A program made the position numbers and the translations under genes. Below, piece by piece: positions 52,418-61,884 of a DNA stretch of 64,000 nucleotides (the first letter of the stretch is position 1; every line of letters starts with the position of its first letter). The notes beneath the pieces are model-generated. The model searched no databases. It was not told the DNA's origin and was given only the letters and a program-made list of their open reading frames with translations. Origin of the DNA: Lewinellaceae bacterium (lineage in GTDB: Bacteria; Bacteroidota; Bacteroidia; Chitinophagales; Saprospiraceae); assembly GCA_020636225.1 (NCBI GenBank), contig JACJYI010000003.1:744001-808000 (forward strand), given 5' to 3'.

Positions 52418-53644
52418 ATGATGAAGCAGGTTGACATCGCCATTATCGGCGGAGGTGCCGCTGGCTTCTTTGCCGCCATCACGGCTGCTGAAGCAAACCC
52501 ATCCCTCCGGTTAGTGATCTTCGAGCGCGGTCGGGATGTTCTGGAAAAGGTGCGCATCTCCGGTGGCGGGCGGTGCAATGTCACCCATGCATGTTATGAT
52601 CCCACCGAGTTGATCAACTTTTATCCCCGCGGAAAGAAAGAGTTATTAGGGCCTTTCATGCGCTTTGCCCCCGGGGATACGATCGAATGGTTTACGCAAC
52701 GCGGTGTCCGGCTGAAGACGGAAGAGGATGGCCGGATGTTTCCCGTTACGGATCAATCCGGCACCATTGTGCATTGTCTGCTGGAGGCGGCTGCTCGTGC
52801 CGGGGTCAAAGTCATGACCCAGTCGCGGGTGGAGCATTTGTCACCGCCAAAGTCTGAGGGAGCCTCCTGGCGTCTGACCGTCAATGGTCAGGCCGTCATG
52901 GCGCACAAGGTCATGCTGGCCTCCGGGAGCAGCACAGGTGTATGGAAGATGCTCGCCTCCATGGGTGTGGCCATCATTGACGCGGTACCTTCCCTCTTTA
53001 CCTTCAATATCAAGGATGCACGCATCCAGGGGTTGTTGGGGATATCGGTGCCTGATGCTTCGGTGACCGTCGGAGACAGTGATCTTGCTGCTTACGGCCC
53101 TTTGCTGATCACGCATTGGGGATTCAGTGGTCCGGCCATTCTCAAACTGTCGGCCTGGGGCGCCCGGGAATTGGCCACAAGGAACTACCAATTCACCATC
53201 ACCATCAATTGGACCGGGAGCGTACCGGAGGCAGTCCTGACCTGGATGTCCGGGCAACGGATCAATGCTCCGAAGAAGACCGTTGTCAACTCTTCCTGGC
53301 CGACTATACCTGCCCGTCTCTGGCAGCGACTCCTGGAAAAGACGGGTATCCCGACCAACCGGACATGGACAGAGTTGCGAAAGGAAGAAGAACAGGCCCT
53401 GTATCTGGAGTTGACGGCCAGCACATTCCGGGTCAATGGCAAGAGCACCTTTAAAGAAGAGTTTGTCACAGCAGGTGGGATCGATCTCAAGGAGATCGAC
53501 TTTCGACGGTTCGCTGTCCGGAGCTTGCCTGGTTTGTACGCCGCTGGAGAAGTGTTGAATATTGACGCCATCACGGGAGGCTTCAATTTCCAGGCGGCCT
53601 GGACAGGGGGCTGGTTGGCTGGAAAGGCGATGGCAGGGGAGTAG
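52418..53644 (+). CDS. HI0933-like (YhiN) FAD-dependent oxidoreductase
   Basis: 408 residues. FAD-binding GGGAAGFFAAI near residue 8-18, followed by VRISGGGRCNVTHACYDP, the hallmark of the HI0933/YhiN family, and the C-terminal LPGLYAAGEVLNIDAITGGFN that contacts FAD. Members are aminoacetone oxidase-like or tRNA-related flavoproteins of uncertain physiological role. It starts 5 bp after the transporter stop, so they are one transcript. Confidence 0.92.
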   Translation: MMKQVDIAIIGGGAAGFFAAITAAEANPSLRLVIFERGRDVLEKVRISGGGRCNVTHACYDPTELINFYPRGKKELLGPFMRFAPGDTIEWFTQRGVRLKTEEDGRMFPVTDQSGTIVHCLLEAAARAGVKVMTQSRVEHLSPPKSEGASWRLTVNGQAVMAHKVMLASGSSTGVWKMLASMGVAIIDAVPSLFTFNIKDARIQGLLGISVPDASVTVGDSDLAAYGPLLITHWGFSGPAILKLSAWGARELATRNYQFTITINWTGSVPEAVLTWMSGQRINAPKKTVVNSSWPTIPARLWQRLLEKTGIPTNRTWTELRKEEEQALYLELTASTFRVNGKSTFKEEFVTAGGIDLKEIDFRRFAVRSLPGLYAAGEVLNIDAITGGFNFQAAWTGGWLAGKAMAGE

Positions 53645-53828
53645 GTCCAGGCATTCCAGGCAGCAGTCGTTCTCAGGATCTGATGCATACGGGCAGGGCT
53701 TGCCGGCAAAGCATCAGCAGTGCCCGGCCTCGTTGAACAGCCTGTCATCCCGCTTCACTGGTGATCAGTGAGCGACCACCAGTAGCAGGATGGTACCCCT
53801 GTGAGACGATCCCTCGAGCCCTTTCAGC

Positions 53829-53861
53829 AAAAAAAAAAGCCCCGTCCTTTGGGGACGGGGC
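53829..53861 (-). terminator. Rho-independent terminator of the RRM protein gene
   Basis: GCCCCGTCC (53839-53847) pairs with GGACGGGGC (53853-53861); nine perfect pairs, with a ten-base A-run on the left (T-run on the minus strand), 26 bp after the gene's stop codon. Confidence 0.88.
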
Positions 53862-53886
53862 TGTATCGGTTGAACGCTAGCTTGCG

Positions 53887-54345
53887 TTAGTCGTCAAAAC
53901 GATTCCAGCGATTGTCATCGCCACTTGGACGGTCGCTACGGCCACGGAAATCACGGCCTCCGCCGCCACCTCCGCTGTAACCACCTCCTCCGCCGCCGCC
54001 ATAACCGCCACGGCCTCCGCCGCCACCGCCATAACCACCGCGTCCGCCACCGCCGCCGAAGCCACCACGGCCACCTCCGCCACCTGGACGGAATTCGCGA
54101 CGAGGACGATCTTCAGCCTCTTTGACAACAATCGTGCTGCCATCGAGCTCTGAACCGTCTAAGGCATCCACAGCTTGCTGGGCAGCCTCATTGTCAGGCA
54201 TTTCGACAAAGCCGAAACCCTTGGAACGACCGGTTTCACGGTCAATAATCACCTTGGCGGATGAAACCTCGCCAAATTTTTCGAAAGCAGCTTGCAGATC
54301 CTCGCTGGAGGTCCGGAAGTTGATTTTGGCTACAAAAATGTTCAT
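53887..54345 (-). CDS. Glycine-rich RNA-binding protein with RRM domain
   Basis: 152 residues from MNIFVAKINF; a longer frame (to 54414) would add residues with no homology. The RRM (residues 1-78) has RNP2 IFVAKI and RNP1 KGFGFVEM. It is followed by a basic linker (DRPRREFRPGG) and a long Gly/Arg/Tyr-rich tail (GGRGGYGGGG repeats) with a charged end. This is the Rbp-type cold-shock/RNA chaperone common to cyanobacteria and Bacteroidota, acting in the cytosol. It is followed by a strong terminator. The gap 54346-54565 contains the leader; no known thermosensor structure was identified. Confidence 0.93.
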   Translation of the reverse strand: MNIFVAKINFRTSSEDLQAAFEKFGEVSSAKVIIDRETGRSKGFGFVEMPDNEAAQQAVDALDGSELDGSTIVVKEAEDRPRREFRPGGGGGRGGFGGGGGRGGYGGGGGGRGGYGGGGGGGYSGGGGGGRDFRGRSDRPSGDDNRWNRFDD

Positions 54346-54565
54346 AACACAGTTAAATAGATAAAGAATAAAAAGATGACAATAGATTGTGTTCTCAGTG
54401 TAGCCAGCATACAACTCTTACTCAACGCGATCGGATAAAGCTGATTTCCACTAGGTTGGAAACATCAGGGAATGGGCAACGTTTTGCCCGAAACCGGGGG
54501 ATGATCTCCGCAATAATACGACAAACTTGCGCGGAAAGTTCCGGACTTCCTATGATGATGGAAAA

Positions 54566-55285
54566 TTATTTGTCCTGGCGGGCAAAGACACGCTTCAACA
54601 GGTCAGATGTCCGGGAGGAGAAATTGGTTCGGATGTCGAGCTCTTCCACGGCTATCCGGGCGAAGAGCCCGTCCAGGGCCCTGTTGGTGACGTAGTCATC
54701 CAGCCGGGTGTCCACCTTGCTGACAAACGGGATCTTGTTATACGCGGTGGTCGCGGATTGCCAGAGACTGACGGCATTCACTTTTTCCAGGGACTCGGTG
54801 ATCACCGGTTGGAACTCTCCGTACAGGGGCGTTCGGGTGGTCTTGTCCAGATACATGGTGGCGGCATTTTTTTCGCCCATCAGGATGTTCATGGCATCCT
54901 TGAAAGTCATTTGCCGGATGGCATTCACAAAGATCGGCTTGGCTTTCCGGGCAGCATCCTCCGCGGCACGATTGAGCCGTTCCGTCAGGTCGGCCTCCAG
55001 GTTCTGGAATCCGGGAACGGCCTTCAACCGGCTGATCACCGTCTGGGCTTCCTGGGGCAGCAGGATCTTGTAGGGGCTCTTGAAGTATCCATCCGTCTGC
55101 GACAGGGCATCCGCGCCTTTGCTGATCCCGATCTCCAGGGCTTCCTTCAGGCCGTTGCCGGCATCGGCTTCGGAGAGGGGAACCACTTTCTTGGCCTTGC
55201 CAAGCAGATCATCAAGGGTTTGCACATGTGCGGTGGAGCAGGAAAAGAGGAGGGCGACGGAGGCCAGAAGTGCAGATAGTTTCAT
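54566..55285 (-). CDS. DUF4197 family secreted protein
   Basis: 239 residues from MKLSALLASVALLFSC, which ends in a lipobox (Cys16). Family signatures: GLKEALEIGISKGADALSQ, DGYFKSPYKILLPQEAQTV, KDAMNILMGEKNAATMYLDK, ALDGLFARIAVEE. A helical lipoprotein, widespread in Bacteroidota and some other phyla, of unknown function. It follows folB by 68 bp on the same strand, possibly as the last gene of the unit with the membrane protein and FolB. Confidence 0.9.
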   Translation of the reverse strand: MKLSALLASVALLFSCSTAHVQTLDDLLGKAKKVVPLSEADAGNGLKEALEIGISKGADALSQTDGYFKSPYKILLPQEAQTVISRLKAVPGFQNLEADLTERLNRAAEDAARKAKPIFVNAIRQMTFKDAMNILMGEKNAATMYLDKTTRTPLYGEFQPVITESLEKVNAVSLWQSATTAYNKIPFVSKVDTRLDDYVTNRALDGLFARIAVEELDIRTNFSSRTSDLLKRVFARQDK

Positions 55286-55353
55286 GGTTGGTAGGTTCAT
55301 TTGACAGCGATAACGCCTGATGGCCGCCGAACGTTGTTAATAAAAAGGTAAAG

Positions 55354-55728
55354 TTATTCCGGGCGGGCTGATATTTCCACAAAGACCTTGTCACATCCCC
55401 CCTGGAAGGCCGGATGTTCCTTGGCGATCCGGATCTGGATCTCGCCTGCCTGCGCATGTGACTTCCGGATCCGCCGGATGATCCGGTAGGCTACTGTCTC
55501 CAGGAGGTCTGCCCGTTCCGACATGACCTCCGTGCAGATCATGTGCAGGGAAGCGTAATTGAGGGTGGTGTCCAGGTCATCTACCTCCGGGATCAGGGTC
55601 GGGGGGATCTCCACGCGGAGATCAATGCAAAACCAATGGCCGACCAGCGCTTCCTCGGGATAGACCCCATGAAAGGCGTGTATCCTCAGGTTCTGGATAC
55701 CTACGTATTGACGGATCAGATCTTCCAT
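55354..55728 (-). CDS. folB: Dihydroneopterin aldolase
   Basis: Splits 7,8-dihydroneopterin to 6-hydroxymethyl-7,8-dihydropterin and glycolaldehyde in folate synthesis; the octamer is cytosolic. 124 residues, standard length. Seen: VGIQNLRIHAFHGVYPEEA with the conserved Tyr/Glu (HGVYPEE), TLNYASLHMIC, LLETVAYRII (catalytic pocket Glu) and the C-terminal IRIAKEHPAF with the usual Lys. Its start overlaps the end of the upstream membrane-protein gene by 13 bp, indicating translational coupling. FolE, for the first step, lies far away at 965-1675. Confidence 0.93.
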   Translation of the reverse strand: MEDLIRQYVGIQNLRIHAFHGVYPEEALVGHWFCIDLRVEIPPTLIPEVDDLDTTLNYASLHMICTEVMSERADLLETVAYRIIRRIRKSHAQAGEIQIRIAKEHPAFQGGCDKVFVEISARPE

Positions 55729-57065
55729 ACGGGAAACAGGGCATAGGGCTGATAAAATACTGAATCCTGGTCTGCTACGCGCTTGGAATCGATCAGTCCG
55801 ATCTCGATCTGATGGACTCCCCGGGGCAAGGTGTCGATGTCCAGAACATGTAACAACCCGTATTGGGTCGTCTGAGGATGCTGGTGGAAGAAAGGCCTTG
55901 TGTCCACCGGACTGCCATCCAGTTGAATATCAAAGAGATGCTGCAGGCAATCCAGGTAGGGTCGAACTTCCTCTTCCGTTTCCACCCACTTGAAATCCAC
56001 GTCATTGGCCCAGATGTCCGAGGTGAATTGACTGGTGTAGAGCGGTTTCATGTCCGGACAATGGCGCTTGATCTTTTTACCCAGGCCCTTCAGGCGGATC
56101 GGGATAAAGATCTCGACGACACCATCGCGAACGTACCGGCTGGGAGTGCTGGCTAGACGGACGGTCAGGCCATCGCGCTGATCATCATAATAGGTCGGAA
56201 TGATGGAGCGGGGATTCGAGCTTTTCGGGATATAGGGTTGGGTGCGAAAATAGAATGAGTCTCCGATGAACAACAGGATGAAGAAGGGCACAATGAACCA
56301 GATGAACCGACGGCTGAACTTCTTGCCCAGCATCGTGTAATACAGGGTCCTGTAGATAAAGGACAGGGAGATCCAGCTGAGGAATTTGTAGAAGGGGTAG
56401 TAGATCCTGTCCAAGCCTTCGACCTTCTTCATGGCGCCCATGAAGGCAAAGTCGATGATGTAAAAGATCGAAACAGTGACAATCAGAATATTCCATAGAG
56501 CGGAGAGGTAGATCCAGTATCCACTGATGTCCGATCCATTTAGCCAGAAGATCGCCTGGGTCGTGATGGACATCAGGCCGAGGTATAAGCCCATGCACAA
56601 GGCGACAAAGACGATCAGGTAGGAAAATGCAAAAATGGAACTGCAGACCTTGTCCAGGCTGATGATGTAGCGATCCAGGGTCATGGTGTTCCTGCGCAGG
56701 ACCCTGGTAAAGAACGGAGTATAACCAAGCTGGCTGAGGTCCGTGTTGCGGTTGACGGTCCACAGGCCAACGGCCCCGATCCACAGTCCACGCAGGATAA
56801 GGTGGATCAGGAGATTGTACATCAGGGCTTTCATGCCGACCTGGAGCAATCTCAGATAGGAATTCAGCACGATCATGAAGGTGGAGTCGACAAACTCCGT
56901 GTGATTGGTGAACAGGGTGATCCGCGTCTCGATGGCGGTTACTCCCTGGACGAGAAGAAAGATGCTGAATCCGGAGATCAGCAGCTCCAGGTGCCAGCTC
57001 TCCTTGCCTAACCGGTCCAGCCAGTCCTGTGATTTTTCACGTCGCAACATATTCCGTTCATCCAT
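55716..57065 (-). CDS. Large integral membrane protein, unknown function
   Basis: 449 residues from MDERNMLRREKSQDWLDRL; the frame is open to 57155, but those codons would cross the divergent promoter of the acyl-CoA dehydrogenase gene. Roughly seven or eight membrane helices: near 29-48, 58-82, 90-112, 150-178, 190-220, 230-250 and 265-285, then a soluble ~160-residue C-terminal domain (RYVRDGVVEIFIPIRL, DSVFYQPYALFPVWKI). No named family is recognised; similar proteins are seen in Bacteroidota. Coupled to folB by overlap. Confidence 0.78.
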   Translation of the reverse strand: MDERNMLRREKSQDWLDRLGKESWHLELLISGFSIFLLVQGVTAIETRITLFTNHTEFVDSTFMIVLNSYLRLLQVGMKALMYNLLIHLILRGLWIGAVGLWTVNRNTDLSQLGYTPFFTRVLRRNTMTLDRYIISLDKVCSSIFAFSYLIVFVALCMGLYLGLMSITTQAIFWLNGSDISGYWIYLSALWNILIVTVSIFYIIDFAFMGAMKKVEGLDRIYYPFYKFLSWISLSFIYRTLYYTMLGKKFSRRFIWFIVPFFILLFIGDSFYFRTQPYIPKSSNPRSIIPTYYDDQRDGLTVRLASTPSRYVRDGVVEIFIPIRLKGLGKKIKRHCPDMKPLYTSQFTSDIWANDVDFKWVETEEEVRPYLDCLQHLFDIQLDGSPVDTRPFFHQHPQTTQYGLLHVLDIDTLPRGVHQIEIGLIDSKRVADQDSVFYQPYALFPVWKI

Positions 57066-57110
57066 TTGAACCCCAAAATAAGACAGCTGTTCTATTCGAA
57101 GGGCAGATTG

Positions 57111-57118
57111 TACCTTTG
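57111..57118 (+). promoter_or_regulatory. Predicted -7 box for the acyl-CoA dehydrogenase gene
   Basis: TACCTTTG is a perfect TAnnTTTG match, 17 bp before the ATG at 57136. Confidence 0.65.
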
Positions 57119-57135
57119 CGCCAATAAATACCGGT

Positions 57136-58353
57136 ATGGATACCACAAGCACCACACAGTCAAGGAAATCCTCTGCACGGGAGGATCGTTATCAGGGGCA
57201 CGACTACTATCAACTGGATGAATTGCTTCAGGAAGACCATCTGCTGGCCCGGGATGCCGTCCGGACCTGGGTGAAGCAGGAGGTCAGCCCGATCATCGAG
57301 GATTATGCCAACCGGGCAGAATGCCCATATCATCTGTTCAAGGGACTGGCGGAGATCGGGGCATTCGGTCCCAGTCTTCCCGCCGAGTATGGTGGTGGTG
57401 GCATGGATGAGATCGCCTATGGGGTGATCATGCAGGAGTTGGAGCGGGGGGATTCCGGGATCCGTTCCATGGCGTCCGTCCAGGGATCGCTGGTCATGTA
57501 CCCGATCTACAAGTTCGGGAGTGAAGAGCAGCGTCGGAAATACCTGCCCAAGCTGGGAAGTGGTGAATTCATCGGATGTTTCGGCCTGACCGAACCGGAT
57601 CATGGTTCCAATCCGGCCGGCATGGTGACCAATATCAAGGACGATGGCGACCATGTGATCCTGAACGGTGCCAAGATGTGGATCACCAACTCGCCGGTAG
57701 CGGACGTGGCGGTGGTCTGGGCCAAGGATGAGGAAGGGATCGTTCGCGGGGTGATCGTCGAGAAAGGCATGCCCGGGTTCACGGCTCCGGAGATCCATGG
57801 CAAATGGTCGCTGCGTGCCTCGATCACCGGCGAACTGGTCTTTGAAGATGTCCGGGTCCCCAAAACCAACATCCTTCCGAACGTCAAGGGAATGAAAGGC
57901 CCGTTGTCCTGCCTGTCCAAGGCGCGGTACGGCATTGCCTGGGGCGTGATCGGGGCCGCACTGGATTGTTATGATTCTGCCCTGCGCTATTCGCTGGAAC
58001 GAGAGCAGTTCGGCCGGCCCATCGCCGGCTTCCAGCTTACCCAGAAGAAACTGGCCGAAATGATCACGGAGATCACCAAGGCCCAATTGCTGACCTGGAG
58101 GCTTGGCACCCTGGCCAACGCTGGCAAGGCCACACCCGCCCAGATCAGCATGGCCAAGCGCAACAACGTGAACATGGCCCTGGAGATCGCCCGGGAAGCA
58201 CGGCAGATCCATGGCGGGATGGGGATCACCAATGAGTATCCGGTCATGCGCCATATGATGAACCTGGAAACGGTGCTCACTTACGAGGGAACCCATGACA
58301 TCCATCTGCTGATCACCGGAATGGATGTCACCGGTATCAATGCGTTTTCCTGA
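57136..58353 (+). CDS. gcdH: Acyl-CoA dehydrogenase, glutaryl-CoA dehydrogenase-like
   Basis: 405 residues. FAD enzyme that oxidises and decarboxylates glutaryl-CoA to crotonyl-CoA in lysine/tryptophan breakdown. Signatures: SLPAEYGGGGMDEIAYGVI, RSMASVQGSLVMYPIYKFG (typical of GCDH), FGLTEPDHGSNPAGM, FGRPIAGFQLTQKKLA and the catalytic Glu in LTYEGTHDIHLL. The GCDH-type Arg in the N-terminal half is in RGDSGIRSMASVQG. No other lysine-degradation gene is nearby, so a broader acyl-CoA role cannot be excluded. Start is ATG 17 bp after a perfect -7 box. Confidence 0.9.
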   Translation: MDTTSTTQSRKSSAREDRYQGHDYYQLDELLQEDHLLARDAVRTWVKQEVSPIIEDYANRAECPYHLFKGLAEIGAFGPSLPAEYGGGGMDEIAYGVIMQELERGDSGIRSMASVQGSLVMYPIYKFGSEEQRRKYLPKLGSGEFIGCFGLTEPDHGSNPAGMVTNIKDDGDHVILNGAKMWITNSPVADVAVVWAKDEEGIVRGVIVEKGMPGFTAPEIHGKWSLRASITGELVFEDVRVPKTNILPNVKGMKGPLSCLSKARYGIAWGVIGAALDCYDSALRYSLEREQFGRPIAGFQLTQKKLAEMITEITKAQLLTWRLGTLANAGKATPAQISMAKRNNVNMALEIAREARQIHGGMGITNEYPVMRHMMNLETVLTYEGTHDIHLLITGMDVTGINAFS

Positions 58354-58458
58354 GGAAGCCTGGAACGTTAACCATTTGCAAAAGTCCAGGGGCCATGATG
58401 GTCCAGGACAATGATGGATGCTTCTGGCCCGTTATTTGGATCAGTACGCCTTAAGCCA

Positions 58459-59589
58459 ATGAACGTGCGACATACCCTTGCTAGTCTGTTTCTGATCCTC
58501 TTCCTGCTGGAGGGTGGGATTGTCCTTGGACAATATGAACCGATCAAACTGGACAACCCGAACTTCGAAGATGTGCCGGCTCCCGGCTCCCAACCATCTG
58601 GCTGGTATGATTGCGGCTTCCCCAATGAATCCCCCCCGGATACCCATCCCGGTATTGACTCTGCCTTCTTCAATGTGACCACCCGTCCCCAAAAAGGCAA
58701 TTCCTACCTGGGCCTGGTCACCCGGGACAATGATACCTGGGAATCCGTATCGACCCATCTTCCAAGACCCCTGGAACCGGGCACCTGCTATACCTTCAAT
58801 ATCTACCTGGCCAGATCCCAGGATTACTATTCGCCGAACAAGCGCGGGGAGAAAGTCTATCATACCACCCCGGCCGTGTTCCGGATCTGGGGTGGGAACA
58901 GTCCCTGTGACAAGGCCGAGATGCTGGCCTCCACATCCGTGATCACCCACCCCCGTTGGGTGCGGTATCAGTTCACCTTCGAGCCAAAGAAGAAGGTCAG
59001 TTGGTTCATCCTGGAAGCGTTCTATCAAACACCCGTCCTCTTTCCCTATAATGGAAACATCCTGATCGACAATGCTTCGGTGATCCGACCAGTGCCGTGT
59101 GATGCGATCGTCCTGGAAGAAGAAGAGGAAGCACCACCCAAGCCGGAGCCCAAACCGAAGGATGTGGTCAAACCGGCCCCACCGAAGCCGGAACCCGAAG
59201 CTACTCTGGGGGGGCTTTCCCGGGCTCAACTAAAGACAGGCCAGGTCGTCAGCGTCGACAAGATCTACTTCAAGGCAGATACCGCTGCCCTGAGCCAGGC
59301 CAGTTATCCGACCCTGGATGAGATCTATCAATTCCTGGCAAAGAATGTGGATGTCGTGGTGGAGATCGGTGGCCATACCAATGGGAATTGTGATCATCCC
59401 TATTGTGATCGCCTCTCGCAGGACCGGGCCAAGACCGTTGCCAACTATCTCATTCAGAAGGGGATCAGCATTGATCGAGTCCGGTTCAAGGGCTATGGCA
59501 AGCGAAAGCCGGTTGCCTCCAATGCCACCCTGCAGGGCCGGAAGAAGAACCAACGGGTCGAGATCACGATTCTGGAGATGAAGGGCTAA
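58459..59589 (+). CDS. OmpA family outer-membrane protein
   Basis: 376 residues from MNVRHTLASLFLILF, a signal peptide ending VLGQ. Residues ~25-215 form a beta-sandwich-type module (DNPNFEDVPAPGSQPSGW, YTFNIYLARSQDYYSP) like carbohydrate-binding domains; then a Pro/Lys/Glu-rich linker (PPKPEPKPKDVVKPAPPKPE) and an OmpA C-terminal peptidoglycan-binding domain (~270-376) with IGGHTNGNCDHPYCDRLSQD and RVRFKGYGKRKP. The domain links the outer membrane to peptidoglycan. It converges on aroA; the two stop codons overlap by 4 bp. Confidence 0.9.
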   Translation: MNVRHTLASLFLILFLLEGGIVLGQYEPIKLDNPNFEDVPAPGSQPSGWYDCGFPNESPPDTHPGIDSAFFNVTTRPQKGNSYLGLVTRDNDTWESVSTHLPRPLEPGTCYTFNIYLARSQDYYSPNKRGEKVYHTTPAVFRIWGGNSPCDKAEMLASTSVITHPRWVRYQFTFEPKKKVSWFILEAFYQTPVLFPYNGNILIDNASVIRPVPCDAIVLEEEEEAPPKPEPKPKDVVKPAPPKPEPEATLGGLSRAQLKTGQVVSVDKIYFKADTAALSQASYPTLDEIYQFLAKNVDVVVEIGGHTNGNCDHPYCDRLSQDRAKTVANYLIQKGISIDRVRFKGYGKRKPVASNATLQGRKKNQRVEITILEMKG

Positions 59590-60824
59590 CCAGCCTTGAT
59601 CCGGAATCCGACCGCCTCCAACTGTTGCCAGAAAGCCGGAAAGGATTTGTCAACGACCGACGGGTCTTCGATCTGACAGGGGAAGCGAAGGCTTGCCAGG
59701 CTGAAGGCCATGGCCATCCGATGATCGTGGTATGTCGAGAAGGCCTCTGAAGGGGCAGTGGCCTGTCCGCTCAGCCTCCAGGTGTCTGGCCGGTTCTCGA
59801 CGGGAGCAAAGTGTACCCCCATTTTCCTCAGTTCCATTTGCAGGGCCAGGGTACGGTCCGTTTCCTTGATCCGGAGCGTATGCAGCCCGGAAAATTCTGA
59901 TTCGATACCCGACAGGGCACACAACACGGCCATGGTCTGGGCCAGATCCGGGTTGTCAGCCATGTCCATATGGAGGTCAGGGGGCCGGGTCAGCCGGTCA
60001 CGAATGATGGTGATACCATCCGGGGAGGGTTCGCTGCGAATGCCGAAGGATGTCATCCAGGTGGCCAGGATTTCGTCACCCTGCAATCCGGAGAGGTACA
60101 AGCGGGGAAGGTGGAGACAGCTTCCTTCAGGCGCCAGTGCCAACATTCCGTAAGCATAGGAGGCGGCCGTCCAATCAGCTTCCAGTACCAGTTGGCGAGG
60201 GGATATCCGGCACGGGGCCACATGGATCTCCTGATTATCCATCCTGGTCTGCACCCCCCAATGATTGAGCACGGCGAGCGTCATGTCCAGGTAGGGACGG
60301 GAGGTGACCGGCCTGGTAAGATGGATCGTCATCCCGCGGGGCAGACCCGGTGCGGCCAGAAGAAGCGCGGTCAGAAACTGGCTGCTGCTGGACGGGTCCA
60401 GTTCGACCCTGTCGGCCGACTGCTCCGTAAATCCGTTCAGGTGTATCGGGGGACATCCTGTCGTGCCGGAATAATCGATCTGAGCGCCCAGCTGGATCAG
60501 GGCATTGACCAGCGGGGCTATGGGGCGTTCCTGCATTCGGGCAGTTCCGGTGACCCGTCCTCGGTGGTCGTGAAGGGCCAGGTAGGCGGTCAGGAATCGC
60601 AGGGTGGTTCCCCCGGCCCCGGCATCCCATTCCGGCCCCGGATGGGTCAGCAGGTGGGCCAGCTGACGGACATCCTCCGGGAGGTCAGGATCGGTCATCT
60701 CCGGAAACAGGCCTGCCTGCGCTGCCAGGATCAACTGACGATTGATGAGGCTCTTGCTCAGGGGCAAATGGAAGGTGCCGGTCAATGGCTTGTCGGGGCC
60801 GCGGAGTTCGATCATCTCAGACAA
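59586..60824 (-). CDS. aroA: 3-phosphoshikimate 1-carboxyvinyltransferase (EPSP synthase)
   Basis: Transfers enolpyruvyl from PEP to shikimate 3-phosphate in aromatic amino acid synthesis. 412 residues, slightly short (usual ~430). Seen: LPLSKSLINRQ (Lys24, Ser25, Arg29), AGAGGTTLRFLTAY, the phosphate-binding SSSSQFLTALLL, ADNPDLAQTMAVL (catalytic Asp), RIKETDRTLAL and the C-terminal STYHDHRMAMAFSL. Active-site Gly in GGTTLRF is ordinary; no glyphosate-type change is evident. The gene starts 6 bp after the DUF2279 stop, so they are co-transcribed. Confidence 0.95.
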   Translation of the reverse strand: MSEMIELRGPDKPLTGTFHLPLSKSLINRQLILAAQAGLFPEMTDPDLPEDVRQLAHLLTHPGPEWDAGAGGTTLRFLTAYLALHDHRGRVTGTARMQERPIAPLVNALIQLGAQIDYSGTTGCPPIHLNGFTEQSADRVELDPSSSSQFLTALLLAAPGLPRGMTIHLTRPVTSRPYLDMTLAVLNHWGVQTRMDNQEIHVAPCRISPRQLVLEADWTAASYAYGMLALAPEGSCLHLPRLYLSGLQGDEILATWMTSFGIRSEPSPDGITIIRDRLTRPPDLHMDMADNPDLAQTMAVLCALSGIESEFSGLHTLRIKETDRTLALQMELRKMGVHFAPVENRPDTWRLSGQATAPSEAFSTYHDHRMAMAFSLASLRFPCQIEDPSVVDKSFPAFWQQLEAVGFRIKAG

Positions 60825-60830
60825 CGGGGT

Positions 60831-61877
60831 TCAAAAATAGAGCCAATGCCCCGACCACCGTCCCTTGGAATCGACGGAAAGCGCCGGAGCGGGGATCTTG
60901 ACAAAGTTCAAGGCATGCAGGACGGTGCGCCAGAATGGACTTCGCACCGGGATACGGGTCAGGTCGATATCCGGTGACAGGAAGAACTGGGTCAACCGCG
61001 GGAAAGCGGCGGGATCGGAAGAGAATACCTCGCCATCCTCCACCCATTGGTTGTCATATCCTCCGTACAGATGCTCACCACTAACGCCCACAGCAATATT
61101 CAGCCAGGAAGGCAGCCAGGATGGTTTGTTGTGGCAGAAGGACGAGGGGTTCAGGCTGAACCAGATGTTCATGCCGTTGTAGTCCTTCAGGAATTGGGCG
61201 GAATATTCCCGACCATACAGGTCATGCGCTCTGCGCTCCAGGCTAGATATGCCCCCCTGGCTCCCGACGATCGGGGTGGACGGATAGCGGGAGGGGGTAT
61301 TGGATACCTTGATCAGCAACCGTTGCTCCTGCCACAGCATGTCCTGGGCCAGATAGATCCCGGCCCCGAGGGTATTGGCACCGATATCCGACCATGAAAA
61401 GCCCCATTTGGCCGAATAGGCGTCCAGGACTTCGATGCTGGTCTGCAGGACCATGGCCACACCCACGCCGGTCCACCGGGCAGATGCAGGGGACATGCCT
61501 GTCCATCGTGCGCCCTGGCTAAGCCAGCGTGATTCATTGTAGGTGGTCCAGATATGTCCCATTTTATCCATATGCCGCCACTCACCCCAATCATTGAAGG
61601 TGTGAAAACCGGTCTGCTCAGCCTGCGCATACCAGGCTTGCTGCAGGGCGATCATCATGCCGCCGTAGATCGCGGTGCCTGTTCCAGCGGAGATCCAGAA
61701 CCGATCCTGTCGAAAGGTGTCTGCCGGCACAAAGAAATGGCCGGGTTGGGCGGCGAGACGCATGCCATGGCACAAGACGATCATCACGATCCAGTACCGC
61801 CAGTTGATCGGCAAGGTGGTGCCTGGCGGATAACCATCTTGCCATTTCTGTGTTAGGAGTCGTGGAGATGTCTTCAT
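60831..61877 (-). CDS. DUF2279 family envelope protein
   Basis: 348 residues. An N-terminal hydrophobic segment (WRYWIVMIVLCHGMRLAAQ, about 26-44) acts as signal peptide or anchor after a basic leader. The DUF2279 core follows: SAGTGTAIYGGMMIALQQAWY, DWGEWRHMDKMGHIWTTY, GFSWSDIGANTLGAGIYLAQ. This is a periplasmic/membrane family of unknown function, YfiM-like in places. The start ATG lies 7 bp after a -7 box. First gene of the unit with aroA. Confidence 0.86.
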   Translation of the reverse strand: MKTSPRLLTQKWQDGYPPGTTLPINWRYWIVMIVLCHGMRLAAQPGHFFVPADTFRQDRFWISAGTGTAIYGGMMIALQQAWYAQAEQTGFHTFNDWGEWRHMDKMGHIWTTYNESRWLSQGARWTGMSPASARWTGVGVAMVLQTSIEVLDAYSAKWGFSWSDIGANTLGAGIYLAQDMLWQEQRLLIKVSNTPSRYPSTPIVGSQGGISSLERRAHDLYGREYSAQFLKDYNGMNIWFSLNPSSFCHNKPSWLPSWLNIAVGVSGEHLYGGYDNQWVEDGEVFSSDPAAFPRLTQFFLSPDIDLTRIPVRSPFWRTVLHALNFVKIPAPALSVDSKGRWSGHWLYF

Positions 61878-61884
61878 CAGGCAG

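Noticed and set aside
53877..54143. Ala/Val-rich 88-codon minus-strand frame
   Set aside because: Alternative reading of the Gly-rich tail codons of the RRM protein gene.
57160..58305. 381-codon minus-strand frame
   Set aside because: Antisense to the acyl-CoA dehydrogenase gene.
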